Below are positions 8,327 through 17,202 of a stretch of 47,964 nucleotides of DNA, piece by piece; positions within the stretch are counted from its first letter, which is position 1, and every line of letters starts with the position of its first letter. The stretch spans positions 1 to 47,964 of the forward strand of contig JACKOX010000024.1 in assembly GCA_024233975.1 (NCBI GenBank), written 5' to 3'. The notes beneath the pieces were generated by a model, which saw only the letters and a list, made by a program, of their open reading frames with translations, was not told the DNA's origin and made no database searches. This DNA is from Rhodanobacteraceae bacterium (GTDB lineage: Bacteria; Pseudomonadota; Gammaproteobacteria; Xanthomonadales; Xanthomonadaceae). The position numbers and the translations under genes were made by a program.

Positions 8327-10555
8327 TCAGTGCTTGGATGCAGGCCGAAGAATCTGTGGCGTAACGAAGATCAGCAGTTCTGCCTTGCTCTTGTCATTGA
8401 CTTTGTTCCGGAACAAGTTCCCAATCCCGGGCAGGTCGCCAAGGAACGGGATCTTCTTCACGTCCTCAAGTGTCTTGAACTCATAGACACCACCAAGCAC
8501 GACAGTCTGTCCGTTGTCGACGAGAACCGACGTATTGACCTCACGCTTGGAGATCTGCGGAACGCTATACAACGGCGTGGTGACGAAGCCTTCGACCTGA
8601 TCCTTCTTGACATTCATCTTCAGAAAGACCCGGTCGTCCTGGGTAATGGTCGGCGTTACCTTCAGCTCAAGCACGACTTCCTTGAAGTTGACTGTGAACT
8701 GCCCACTCGCACCACCAGAGTTCTGCTGGGTGACATAACCAACTTCCTGACCCTGCTTGATCACGGCCTCCTGCTGATTGGAGGTAATCACTCGTGGATT
8801 GGCAACCACCTCGCCACGCCCTTCAGATTCGAGAGCCGATAGCTCGAGATCTAGTAGATAACCGGCGTTCAAGATCGAGAGCGCGAACTTCCCGGCCGAC
8901 GTATCAGTCACCGGCAAATTCACATTCAATCCACGAGTCGGGATAGGAAGAGTCGTCACAGGTGGAGGCGAACCGTCATTATCGATAATCCAGTCGCGTA
9001 TGGTATTTGCATTGTCGACGCGCGATGCGTTGACACCGTTATAATGCGACTGGTTCTCCTCGAGACCACCACTGAAGTACGTGTTGTTTCCCGTGAGGCC
9101 CGAAATGCCAAACCTCGCACCAATCTCATGAGAGAAGTCGTCAGTGGCTATCACAATCCGAGATTCGATAAGCACCTGGTCAACGGGGCGATCCAGAATT
9201 TGAATGAGCGCGCGTATTTCGGCAATCTTCGAGGGGATGTCATTCAACAACAATGTGTTGCTACGCGTATCGAACGTTACACTTCCGCGGGGCGACAAGA
9301 ACCCACTTGACTGGCCTCCTGAAGCACCGCCACCACCACCGCCAGCGCCACCACTACCCTCCTGCGCATCTTCTGTGAGCAGGCTAGCGATCTCTTCCGC
9401 ACTTCCATAATTAATAGGAATGTACTCGGTGACCGTCTTTTCCCTTTGTTCAATCGCGATTCTGGCGTCCGCCTGCGCTTGTTCAAAAGCCGCAATTTCG
9501 GATTGCGGAGCAATCCAGATCACGTTGCCATCCTCTCGCTTGTCGAGCTGCTTCGCCCGCAAAATGATGTCGAGCGTCTGATCCCAAGGCACATTCATCA
9601 ACCGTAGAGTGATGTTGCCCTCCACAGTATCGGCAGCCACGATATTTTTGCCTGATTGTTCTGCAATCAACTGGAGGACCGTGCGCACCGGAATGTCCTG
9701 GAAATTGAAGGTAACCGGCTCACCGCTGTAGGCTTTCTTGTCTCCACCGCCAACCGTACCACCATCTCCGGCAGACGCTTGCGGATTCCCTTCAGCAACC
9801 GGTGACACCTCTACGACATATTCATTGCCGGTCTGATAGGCAAGCGACTCCATCGACCCCGCGGTATTGATTCGGATGCTGGAACCGCCGCTGTTGCGCC
9901 GAGACTCAATCGTCTGTACCGGGGTTGCAAAGTCAGTTACGTCCAAGCGCTGCGCAAGATTCTCGGGGAGCTGTACGTGTGACAGGTCGACATAAATGGT
10001 TCCGTCGTCTGTCTGCATATCGGCAACGGCGCCCGCTCCACTAAAAGTGACGATAACGCGGCCTGCGCCATCCGGGGTACGCCTAAAATCGATGTTCGAG
10101 ACCGATACGCCTTGCCCAACGCGCTTCGCTGGATCTGACTGGTCAACTGCCGCAGAAGAAGTGGACGCACCCGCCTGACCACCACCAACGTTAATGACCA
10201 CCCGATTTCCATCCGTCTTGGCGTCGTAAGCTGCCATGTGGAACAGGTCTATCACGACACGTGTCTTGCCGCCCGCCTCAATGGTTGAGATGGCGCTGGT
10301 AGCACCGGACCCAACAGCCATCCGGCGATTGGCGACCTCGCTGCGCGTATCCGGTAGATCCACCGCGATACGCGGTGGCGACTCGGTGGTGAACACCTGT
10401 GCATCGCCCGCTGGCCCCGCAAGCTGCAGCGTCACATCAACGCCGCCATCTGCAGATGCCGAAAAACTCACGTCCTGGAGGACATTTTCCGCATGGGCCG
10501 GGAGGGCCGCCGCGAACAGAACGGCCGTCGCAACGCCCATCCAGCGCCGCAACAT
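8327..10555 (-). CDS. pilQ: Type IV pilus secretin PilQ
   Basis: This 742-residue outer-membrane secretin forms the gated channel through which the type IV pilus leaves the cell. In order it has a signal peptide (MLRRWMGVATAVLFAAALPAHA), two AMIN peptidoglycan-binding domains (about 23-120 and 140-245), an STN/secretin N0 domain (YSGEPVTFNFQDIPVRTVLQ, about 265-340), an N1/NolW domain with a Gly-rich loop, and the secretin barrel ending VTPQILRPASKH. The barrel carries SVLVDNGQTVVLGGVYE and IPFLGDLPGIGNLFR. The start at 10555 follows AGGAG by six bases. An ATG at 10597 and a TTG at 10612 are in frame and possible. It is the last gene of pilMNOPQ. Confidence 0.95.
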   Translation of the reverse strand: MLRRWMGVATAVLFAAALPAHAENVLQDVSFSASADGGVDVTLQLAGPAGDAQVFTTESPPRIAVDLPDTRSEVANRRMAVGSGATSAISTIEAGGKTRVVIDLFHMAAYDAKTDGNRVVINVGGGQAGASTSSAAVDQSDPAKRVGQGVSVSNIDFRRTPDGAGRVIVTFSGAGAVADMQTDDGTIYVDLSHVQLPENLAQRLDVTDFATPVQTIESRRNSGGSSIRINTAGSMESLAYQTGNEYVVEVSPVAEGNPQASAGDGGTVGGGDKKAYSGEPVTFNFQDIPVRTVLQLIAEQSGKNIVAADTVEGNITLRLMNVPWDQTLDIILRAKQLDKREDGNVIWIAPQSEIAAFEQAQADARIAIEQREKTVTEYIPINYGSAEEIASLLTEDAQEGSGGAGGGGGGASGGQSSGFLSPRGSVTFDTRSNTLLLNDIPSKIAEIRALIQILDRPVDQVLIESRIVIATDDFSHEIGARFGISGLTGNNTYFSGGLEENQSHYNGVNASRVDNANTIRDWIIDNDGSPPPVTTLPIPTRGLNVNLPVTDTSAGKFALSILNAGYLLDLELSALESEGRGEVVANPRVITSNQQEAVIKQGQEVGYVTQQNSGGASGQFTVNFKEVVLELKVTPTITQDDRVFLKMNVKKDQVEGFVTTPLYSVPQISKREVNTSVLVDNGQTVVLGGVYEFKTLEDVKKIPFLGDLPGIGNLFRNKVNDKSKAELLIFVTPQILRPASKH

Positions 10556-10615
10556 TGTCCGCTCCTGTCCCTGGTGTTTCGCATTCATCGCGGTCATCGT
10601 GCTATCCCCCAATGC

Positions 10616-11170
10616 CTATTGGTCGTCCAGAGCGACAGTGGCGTCGCGTTCAATCCAGCCACCAGCCCCATCCGGAACCAGTTCCACCAAGTCAATCCGA
10701 TCTTCATGTACTGCCAAAATCTTGCCGTCACTTTGGCCCATGTAGTTCCCCGGGCGAACGCGGTAAACAACGCCTTCCGGATCAACAATGAGTCCAAGCA
10801 TCCCTGGTCCTGTTCCCAAGGTGCCGACCATGTCCAAGCTGTCCAAGGGGAACGCCTCTAGCAATTCTTTTCGACGGTTTTCATCGGGTCGAAGCCCGCT
10901 TCCTGTAATCGCTTCGCGTTCCTGCAGCGGTGCACTGAAAGGATCTCGGAGGCCCTGGGCAGAGTATTCGAATGTTTCGAACTGCTGCATCACAGGCAAT
11001 GGGTCCAATGGAGGACCAGGACGCATCTTCACCTGAGCGATATATGCCTGAAGGTCCGAATTGCCACCACCACAGCCAGAAATCGATAACACTACAAAAA
11101 ACAGCGCAGACCAGCCAATGAGGCGAGTTCCGCTCTTGGGCATTTCAGTCGCCGCGACTATGGTTTTCAT
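10616..11170 (-). CDS. pilP: Type IV pilus inner-membrane lipoprotein PilP
   Basis: This 184-residue lipoprotein has a lipobox SISGC after a hydrophobic signal (LIGWSALFFVVLSISGC). The mature part contains LRDPFSAP and a C-terminal beta domain (DMVGTLGTGPGMLGLIVDPE). PilP links the PilN/PilO inner-membrane complex to the N0 domain of PilQ. GGGAGG lies upstream of the ATG. The gene is separated by two bases from pilO and lies just upstream of pilQ. Confidence 0.94.
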   Translation of the reverse strand: MKTIVAATEMPKSGTRLIGWSALFFVVLSISGCGGGNSDLQAYIAQVKMRPGPPLDPLPVMQQFETFEYSAQGLRDPFSAPLQEREAITGSGLRPDENRRKELLEAFPLDSLDMVGTLGTGPGMLGLIVDPEGVVYRVRPGNYMGQSDGKILAVHEDRIDLVELVPDGAGGWIERDATVALDDQ

Positions 11171-11172
11171 GA

Positions 11173-11805
11173 CTAGTGCCCTCCCGAAGCCTGAGTGGCC
11201 TGCTCTTCTTCGTCGAGATAGCGATACGTCTTAACGGTCCCTTCCAAAACCAGTTGGCCGTTAGCACTAATCGTCTGCCCATCCTTTGGTTTCAGTGAAA
11301 TATCATGCATCGTCATGATAACCACCCGCGGCAAAGAGGCTACCCCGCTTACGAAGGCGCCGAACTGGTGGTAGGAACCGAGCATTCGAAGCACGATTGG
11401 CTTCTCTGCGTAGAACTCTTTGAGAACTTCTTGCCCTGGCTGGAAAAGGTCATTCTGGATTCCAGTCGCCAAAGCAGTTTGCGAGATATCGACAATCAAG
11501 TCAGGCATTTCGGTCTTGCTTGGCAGCTGACGCAACATCTGCTGCAGCATAACTTCCATTTCCTGGAGCTGCGCTTTTAATGGCTCAAGGTTAACAGCCT
11601 TCGCCTGGCTATCTTCGAATTTGATGCGCAACTCAGCTTCTTTGCGCTGCGCCATTTCGAGTTCGTCTTGCTGATGCCGCACCTTGAACCACCACCCAGC
11701 AAGGACTATCAGACCAACAATGATCAAGGCCAGAATCGCCTTTATGCCAACCGGCCACCCTCCAGCATTGGAAAAGTCGGGGTTTCGGATGTCAAAGCTG
11801 CTCAC
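11173..11805 (-). CDS. pilO: Type IV pilus alignment protein PilO
   Basis: This 210-residue bitopic protein has a single membrane helix (GIKAILALIIVGLIVLAGWWF, about 20-40), a coiled coil rich in Glu/Gln (about 45-100), then a ferredoxin-like C-terminal fold. PilO pairs with PilN to form the periplasmic alignment ring of the type IV pilus machine. Its start overlaps the pilN stop. Confidence 0.94.
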   Translation of the reverse strand: MSSFDIRNPDFSNAGGWPVGIKAILALIIVGLIVLAGWWFKVRHQQDELEMAQRKEAELRIKFEDSQAKAVNLEPLKAQLQEMEVMLQQMLRQLPSKTEMPDLIVDISQTALATGIQNDLFQPGQEVLKEFYAEKPIVLRMLGSYHQFGAFVSGVASLPRVVIMTMHDISLKPKDGQTISANGQLVLEGTVKTYRYLDEEEQATQASGGH

Positions 11806-12398
11806 CGGACACCTCCCACGGCGTCATCCGTGTCTTCATCATCCTTGTCGCCACCGGGCTTGGTTAGCGTGACTTGAAGGGTGAACACATACGGCAGCGC
11901 CTTGTTTTCCGTATTTTTGTTTTCAATAACCTTCAGGTCTGGTTTGCTCATCCAGCCTGAAGACTCCAGCTTGCGCATGTAGGTACTGACGCGCGCACTG
12001 GATTGTGAGACACCCTCCAAAGTGAGCTGATCGCCATTTTGCTTAATTGAACCGAGCTGAACACCCTCCGGAATAGTGCGCACCAACTCATCGAAGAGGT
12101 GAACCATCTGCGACCTGTTGGCCTGGAGTTGCTCAATTACCAACTTCCGTTGCAGCAGACTTGCCTTTTTAGTTTCCAGGTCTTCGATTGACTTGATCTG
12201 AATTTCTAACTGGGCGATCTCATTCTGCAAGGTGTTGTTGCGAACCTGCTGGTTCTCAATGCGATCCGAGAAATAGGTAACGATGCCAAAAGTTACTAGC
12301 AGCCCAAGGACAGCTGCGCCCAGCATCATCATCGCGAACTGGCGCTGGCGTTGCGAGCGGCGCTCGGCGCGCCAAGGGAGTAGGTTGATTCTGGCCAT
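11802..12398 (-). CDS. pilN: Type IV pilus alignment protein PilN
   Basis: This 198-residue protein opens with the conserved cytoplasmic PilN peptide (MARINLLPWRAERRSQRQ) that inserts in the PilM groove. A membrane helix (about 22-44), a coiled coil (about 50-95) and a periplasmic ferredoxin-like domain follow. It bridges cytoplasmic PilM to PilO. The gene overlaps pilO by four bases and abuts pilM (the ATG shares the last base of the pilM stop). Confidence 0.95.
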   Translation of the reverse strand: MARINLLPWRAERRSQRQRQFAMMMLGAAVLGLLVTFGIVTYFSDRIENQQVRNNTLQNEIAQLEIQIKSIEDLETKKASLLQRKLVIEQLQANRSQMVHLFDELVRTIPEGVQLGSIKQNGDQLTLEGVSQSSARVSTYMRKLESSGWMSKPDLKVIENKNTENKALPYVFTLQVTLTKPGGDKDDEDTDDAVGGVR

Positions 12399-13456
12399 TA
12401 GTCGAGACTCCTCAGGGCCAGGCCGCAGGCGATCATCAGGGCTGGCGCATCCTGCGTCAGCGACTGCGCCTGCACGCGTGAGGACAGGGACATGTTCGCC
12501 AACGGGTTGGCGATGATGGTCAGAACACCGAGCTGCTCCTCAACCATTTCGGCAATACCCGGAATCGAGGCGCAACCGCCGGCCAGCACAATCTGGTCAA
12601 CACGGTTGAATTCGCTGCCCGCGTAGAAGAACTGGAGCAGTCGACTCACCTGCTGGACCATCGCTTCCTTGAACGGCTCCAGCACCTCGACCTCGTAGCT
12701 TTCCGGCAGACCGCCCTGACGCTTGGCCAGTCCGGCTTCCTCGTAGCTGAGTCCGTAGCGGCGCATGACCTCGTCGGTCAGCTGCTTGCCGCCAAACACC
12801 TGCTCACGCGTGTAGATGCTGCGCTGGTTGCGCAGCACATTGAGCGTGGTCATGGTGGCGCCCACGTCGACCAAGGCCACCAGCGCGTCCTTGGGAACCG
12901 ACAACTGGTCGGAGATCAGCCGGAAGGCGTTCTCCATGGCGAAGGCTTCGACATCGACGACCTGGGCGGTGAGACCGCCGAGATCCAGCGCGGCGACCCG
13001 GACATCAACATTCTCGGTGCGCGAGGCGGCCAGCAGGACTTCCACCATCTCGGGGTTGTCCTTGACCGGACCCAGCACCTCGAAGTCCATGCTGACTTCA
13101 TCGATCGGATACGGAATGTACTGACCGGCCTCTACCTGCACCTGGTCTTCCATCTCATCCGAATCGAGATTGGCCTGCATCGGGATCGTCTTGGTGATCA
13201 CCGCCGAACCGGCCACGGCAGCCGCCGCGTGCTTCAGCTTGGTGCCCGAGCGCGCCACGGCACGCTTGATGGCCTCGCCGACGGCTTCGACCTCGACAAT
13301 GTTCTTTTCGACCACGGCATTGGGTGGCAGCGGCTCGACCGCGTAGTGTTCCACGCGATAACGCCCGCCCGACTGGCTAAGCTGCAAGAGCTTTACCGCG
13401 GTGGAGCTGACGTCGACGCCGACCATCGGTGGCTTTTTCTGTGCGAACAGACCCAC
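12398..13456 (-). CDS. pilM: Type IV pilus actin-like ATPase PilM
   Basis: This 352-residue cytoplasmic protein has the FtsA/actin fold: phosphate 1 loop VGVDVSSTAVKLLQL near the start, phosphate 2 ALVDVGATMTTLNV, and the adenosine motif IVLAGGCASIPGI. PilM forms the cytoplasmic ring of the type IV pilus machine by binding the PilN N-terminus. The start chosen is GTG 13456 (giving fMGLFAQKKPP), which has GGGGAG six bases upstream and matches the usual PilM N-terminus. An upstream in-frame GTG at 13474 would place that ribosome site inside the gene. It is the first gene of the operon. Confidence 0.95.
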   Translation of the reverse strand: MGLFAQKKPPMVGVDVSSTAVKLLQLSQSGGRYRVEHYAVEPLPPNAVVEKNIVEVEAVGEAIKRAVARSGTKLKHAAAAVAGSAVITKTIPMQANLDSDEMEDQVQVEAGQYIPYPIDEVSMDFEVLGPVKDNPEMVEVLLAASRTENVDVRVAALDLGGLTAQVVDVEAFAMENAFRLISDQLSVPKDALVALVDVGATMTTLNVLRNQRSIYTREQVFGGKQLTDEVMRRYGLSYEEAGLAKRQGGLPESYEVEVLEPFKEAMVQQVSRLLQFFYAGSEFNRVDQIVLAGGCASIPGIAEMVEEQLGVLTIIANPLANMSLSSRVQAQSLTQDAPALMIACGLALRSLD

Positions 13457-13505
13457 GGTTTCTCCCCTTCCCACGGGCTCTTAGGAGCGAATACTACACA
13501 ACTAC

Positions 13506-13535
13506 ATTAAATACTGATTCTTCACGAAATGGCAA
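13506..13535 (-). promoter_or_regulatory. Putative sigma-70 promoter of pilMNOPQ
   Basis: On the minus strand TTGCCA (13530-13535) and TTTAAT (13506-13511) are 18 bases apart in the AT-rich patch about 50 bases upstream of the pilM start. Confidence 0.4.
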
Positions 13536-13543
13536 CACTTTGT

Positions 13544-13561
13544 GAATTTCGGCCGAAATTC
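13544..13561. promoter_or_regulatory. 18-bp perfect palindrome GAATTTCGGCCGAAATTC
   Basis: A perfect dyad sits just upstream of the putative pilM -35 element and between the divergent pilM and mrcA genes. Its position suits an operator acting on one or both genes. There is no T-tract, and it does not match the CRP/Clp half-site. Confidence 0.4.
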
Positions 13562-13829
13562 GTCACCTGACACTTTCCCGGAAGAACTCCCGATATCTTG
13601 CTGATCGTCAATCATGGCCGGGGCTCGCGCCGCCTGTGCTCATGCTGCCAGCCCCCTCGCTGAAAGCTTCGCGCGGTACGCCGATCCAGCCTGTCCTGCT
13701 CCCGCCAACACCCCTCCTCGACGGATTTGGGCGCTTTTGCGGGCAATTCCGGCGTTCATTGTTTCGGCCCTTGGTGCCGCGATCTATACTCCTGTCGCCC
13801 TCTCTCTGCAAACTCCCCAAGGTTTCACC

Positions 13830-16316
13830 ATGGCAAAACTGCGCCGCCTGATGCGGCTGGGACTTTACTTGAGCCTGGCCGCGGTGCTGATCGGCGGGAT
13901 AACGCTCGGCGTGCTGTACTGGCTGATCGCTCCCACGCTTCCGGACGTGTCCGCACTGCGCAACGTCGAGCTGCAGGAACCGCTGACGGTCACCAGCGCC
14001 GACGGCAAGCTGATCGCCCTGTTCGGTGAAACCCGCCGCTACCCCGTGCACATCGAGAATGTCCCGGAACGGGTGAAACAGGCGGTCATCGCCATCGAGG
14101 ATGCCCGTTTCTACGAGCATCCCGGCGTGGACTGGCGTGGCGTGACCCGTGCGGTTTGGCTACTGACGGTGTCGGGCAAGGACCGTGTTCCTGGTGGCAG
14201 CACGATCACCCAGCAGGTGGCCAAGCAGTTCTTCCTCAGCAATGAGTATTCCTACACCCGCAAACTCACCGAGATGTTCCTGGCGCTCAAGATGGAGCGC
14301 GAACTGGGCAAGGACGAGATCCTCGAGCTCTATCTCAACAAGGGTTTCTTCGGGCACCGCAGCTACGGCATCGCCGCCGCCGCCGAGTTCTACTACGGCA
14401 AGACGCTGGACCAGCTGACCCTGGCCGAATGCGCCATGCTAGCCTCGATCCCCAAGTTCCCGTCCAGCGGCAATCCGATCACCAACCCGGAGCGCGCACT
14501 GGTACGACGCAACTATGTCCTGGAGAGGATGCACGAGGTCGGCTTCATCAGCGCCGCCGAGCTGACCCAGGCACAGGCCGAGGCCAACCACGCGCATCCC
14601 CACGAACCGCCGGTGGAGCTGGACGCGCCGTATGCGGCGGAAATCATCCGCCAAGCGGCCGTCGACCGCTACGGCGCCGGCGCCATGACCGATGGCTACC
14701 AGTACGTGACCACGCTGGTTTCCGCCAACCAGGAAGCCGCCAACCAGGCCATCCGCCAGGCGCTGCTGGACTATGACCACCGCCACGGCTGGCGCGGGGC
14801 AGAAGCAAAGGTGGACATGGGCAGTGCCAATTCGCCGAGTGCATGGGCCAAGACGCTGCATGCCTACAGCACGATTTCCGGCCTGATGCCGGGGCTGGTC
14901 ACCCAGGTGGATGCGGATGCCGCCACCATCTACCTCGAAGACGGCCAGAGCATCGTGCTGGATGCCGCCGCCATGCAATGGGCCGCGCCCTACAAGTCCG
15001 AGGACTCCCGCGGTGCGCGACCGAAGTCACCCGGCGACATCCTTGCTCCCGGCGACATCGTCCGCGTCACCCGCAACGACGAGGGCGACTGGGGACTGGC
15101 GCAGCTTCCCAAGGCGCAGGGCGCCATCGTCTCCCTGGAGCCCGAAGATGGCGCCATCCTGGCCATGAGCGGCGGTTTCAGCTTCGCGCTCAACAAGTTC
15201 AACCGCGCCACCCAGGCCAAGCGACAGCCGGGATCGAGCTTCAAGCCCTTCGTCTATGCCGCCGCCTTCGACAAGGGCTTCAACCCGGCCTCGATCGTGC
15301 TGGATGCGCCGGTCGTGTTCCACAACCGCAGCACCGGCGAAACCTGGCAGCCGCAGAATGACAATGCCGACTTTGCCGGCCCGATGCGCCTGCGCGAGGC
15401 CATGGTCACCTCGCGCAACCTGGTCTCGGTGCGACTCCTCGACGCCATCGGCATCCCTTACGCACGCGACTACATCCAACGCTTCGGCTTCGAGGCGGAA
15501 AGCCTGCCGCCCAACCTGTCGATGGCCCTCGGTACGGCAGCACTGGCGCCACTCGAACTGGCACGCGGCTACGCCGTGTTCGCCAATGGCGGTTACCGGG
15601 TCGATCCCTATTTGGTCCGCGAAGTCCGTGATCGTGACGGTGTCATCGTCCAGTACACCCACACGCCGCGGGTCTGCGCCGGCTGTCCGGAACGCCTGGC
15701 CGCCGCAGGGACTTCGCAGATCCCGGACGTCGCCGAAGGCGGCTTCGACCTCAGCCTTGGCGGCAGCAGCCGGAGCACCGCCGTATCGACCAATGTGGAC
15801 ATGACCGGCCCGCCCGAGGTGCTGCTGGCGCCCGAAGTCGTTGATGAACGCACGACCTGGCTGGTCCGCTCGCTGATGCGCGATGTGGTGCGTCGCGGCA
15901 CCGGCCGGCGCGCCATGGCGCTGGGCCGCAACGACCTCGGAGGCAAGACCGGCACCACCAACGACCATCGCGACGCCTGGTTTTCCGGCTTCGGTGGCGG
16001 CATCGTCACCACGGCCTGGGTCGGCATGGATGACTTCTCCTCGCTGGGCCGTGGCGAATTCGGCTCGGCCGCCGCGCTGCCGATGTGGATGATCTACATG
16101 GGTACCGTGCTGGAAGGCGTGGATGAGCACCTCCCACCGATGCCGCCGGGAGTGGTGACCGCGCTCATCGATCCAGACACCGGGCTGCTCGCCGCGCCGG
16201 GAAGCAGCAACGCGATCAGCGAGAGCTTCAAGCGCGAGGACATCGCCCGCCTGCGCAACCGCAGCGCGGACACCGCCGCGCGCGCCACCGACCAGGAGGC
16301 TTTCGACATCTTCTGA
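13830..16316 (+). CDS. mrcA: Penicillin-binding protein 1A (bifunctional glycosyltransferase/transpeptidase)
   Basis: This 828-residue class A PBP polymerises and cross-links peptidoglycan. It has an N-terminal membrane anchor (about 10-33), a GT51 glycosyltransferase domain with catalytic E90 in IAIEDARFYEHPG, an OB-like insert (about 310-430), and a transpeptidase domain with S469-S-F-K472, SRN (about residue 529) and K706-T-G-T-T. All catalytic motifs are intact. The start at 13830 has AAGG upstream and gives the usual short cytoplasmic tail; earlier in-frame starts add a Pro-rich stretch unlike the family. Placement next to and divergent from pilMNOPQ is common in gamma- and betaproteobacteria. 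Confidence 0.96.
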   Translation: MAKLRRLMRLGLYLSLAAVLIGGITLGVLYWLIAPTLPDVSALRNVELQEPLTVTSADGKLIALFGETRRYPVHIENVPERVKQAVIAIEDARFYEHPGVDWRGVTRAVWLLTVSGKDRVPGGSTITQQVAKQFFLSNEYSYTRKLTEMFLALKMERELGKDEILELYLNKGFFGHRSYGIAAAAEFYYGKTLDQLTLAECAMLASIPKFPSSGNPITNPERALVRRNYVLERMHEVGFISAAELTQAQAEANHAHPHEPPVELDAPYAAEIIRQAAVDRYGAGAMTDGYQYVTTLVSANQEAANQAIRQALLDYDHRHGWRGAEAKVDMGSANSPSAWAKTLHAYSTISGLMPGLVTQVDADAATIYLEDGQSIVLDAAAMQWAAPYKSEDSRGARPKSPGDILAPGDIVRVTRNDEGDWGLAQLPKAQGAIVSLEPEDGAILAMSGGFSFALNKFNRATQAKRQPGSSFKPFVYAAAFDKGFNPASIVLDAPVVFHNRSTGETWQPQNDNADFAGPMRLREAMVTSRNLVSVRLLDAIGIPYARDYIQRFGFEAESLPPNLSMALGTAALAPLELARGYAVFANGGYRVDPYLVREVRDRDGVIVQYTHTPRVCAGCPERLAAAGTSQIPDVAEGGFDLSLGGSSRSTAVSTNVDMTGPPEVLLAPEVVDERTTWLVRSLMRDVVRRGTGRRAMALGRNDLGGKTGTTNDHRDAWFSGFGGGIVTTAWVGMDDFSSLGRGEFGSAAALPMWMIYMGTVLEGVDEHLPPMPPGVVTALIDPDTGLLAAPGSSNAISESFKREDIARLRNRSADTAARATDQEAFDIF

Positions 16317-16322
16317 TCCAAG

Positions 16323-16344
16323 GTCCGCGCATTTCGGCGCGGAC
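16323..16344 (+). terminator. Hairpin after mrcA (weak terminator candidate)
   Basis: An 8-bp perfect stem (GTCCGCGC with GCGCGGAC) and a 6-base loop begin seven bases after the mrcA stop. No U-tract follows, so intrinsic termination is uncertain. Confidence 0.4.
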
Positions 16345-16423
16345 TGGGTTACAAACACGGTAGGAAACTGGTCGCGACGCGACCGGAAACCGGATCGATC
16401 GCCAACTCGGGGGAGAACACGAC

Positions 16424-17110
16424 ATGCACCGCGCCCAGCAGCACGCCGAAACCCGAACCCGCGAACGCCGCCGTCGTCTGGCGGTGGAAGCCGCCCGCCT
16501 GATGGCCGAATCCGGATTGCGGGATTTCGCCCAGGCGAAACGAAAGGCGGCCGAGCGACTTGGCATCCACGAGGATGCGTCGCTGCCGCGCAATCGCGAG
16601 ATCCAGGACGCCCTGCTGGAACACCAGCGCCTGTTCCAGGGCGACTCCCAGCCGCAGGCGCTCACAGCGCGCCGTGAAGCCGCGCGGCAGGCCATGCGTC
16701 TCCTGCAGGCCTTCGAACCCCGACTGGTAGGCCCGGTGCTGGAAGGCAGCGCCGACGATCATTCCGCAGTGAACCTCCACGTCTTCAGCGATGATCCACA
16801 GGCCATAGACTGGCACCTCAGCGAGCATGGCATTCCGTTCGACAGCGGCAGCCGCCGCTATCGCAGTGGCCCGGACAGCGAATGGGAAGCCCCGCTGGTC
16901 AGCTTCACCGCCGACGGCATCCGTTTCGAGCTGAGCCTGTTTCCCCTAGATGGCCTGCGCCAGGCACCGCTGGACCGGATTGATGGCCGCCCGATGAAGC
17001 GCGCCACCATGGCCCAGCTGGTGGCGTTGCTTGAGGCATCCACGGATGCCATGGAGGACACCGGAAGTCCGGACCAGCCGGTACCCGACTCGCCATTTGC
17101 AGACCACTGA
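16424..17110 (+). CDS. Conserved hypothetical protein, nucleotidyltransferase-like
   Basis: This 228-residue soluble protein follows a good ribosome site (GGGGGAG, eight bases before ATG). The N-terminal half is helical and basic (AVEAARLMAESGLRDFAQAK, then RKAAERLGIHED), a pattern I know from a widespread proteobacterial family of unknown role. The middle (LVGPVLEGSADDHSAVNLHV) looks like a pol-beta nucleotidyltransferase core, GS-x-G...D-x-N/D-L, but the first Ser of the GS pair is Pro and the metal-binding acids are only partly kept. The C-terminus ends in VDGRPM-type and acidic stretches. Function is unknown. It lies between mrcA and the ECF sigma gene on the same strand. Confidence 0.85.
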   Translation: MHRAQQHAETRTRERRRRLAVEAARLMAESGLRDFAQAKRKAAERLGIHEDASLPRNREIQDALLEHQRLFQGDSQPQALTARREAARQAMRLLQAFEPRLVGPVLEGSADDHSAVNLHVFSDDPQAIDWHLSEHGIPFDSGSRRYRSGPDSEWEAPLVSFTADGIRFELSLFPLDGLRQAPLDRIDGRPMKRATMAQLVALLEASTDAMEDTGSPDQPVPDSPFADH

Positions 17111-17202
17111 ACGCCGCATGGCACCAGCGCGGCGAGCCGACAATGCCCCAGCTGCGCTGCGCGGCGTTAACCTACAACCCTCCGCAGCCGCCACGAGCCA
17201 AT

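Larger units (their letters stand above)
13457..13829. other. 373-base divergent control region between pilM and mrcA
   Basis: No gene is supported here. The pilM-proximal part (13495-13565) is clearly AT-richer than its surroundings and holds a likely minus-strand promoter and an 18-bp palindrome. The rest (13566-13829) forms the mrcA leader. It is open in frame upstream of mrcA, but the predicted peptide resembles nothing in PBP1A N-termini. Confidence 0.6.

Noticed and set aside
13544..13566. Possible CRP/Clp site near TGTGA...TCAC
   Set aside because: The half-sites are 17 bases apart, not six, so the consensus is not met.
15027..16358. 443-codon open frame on the minus strand
   Set aside because: It is antisense to the transpeptidase part of mrcA.
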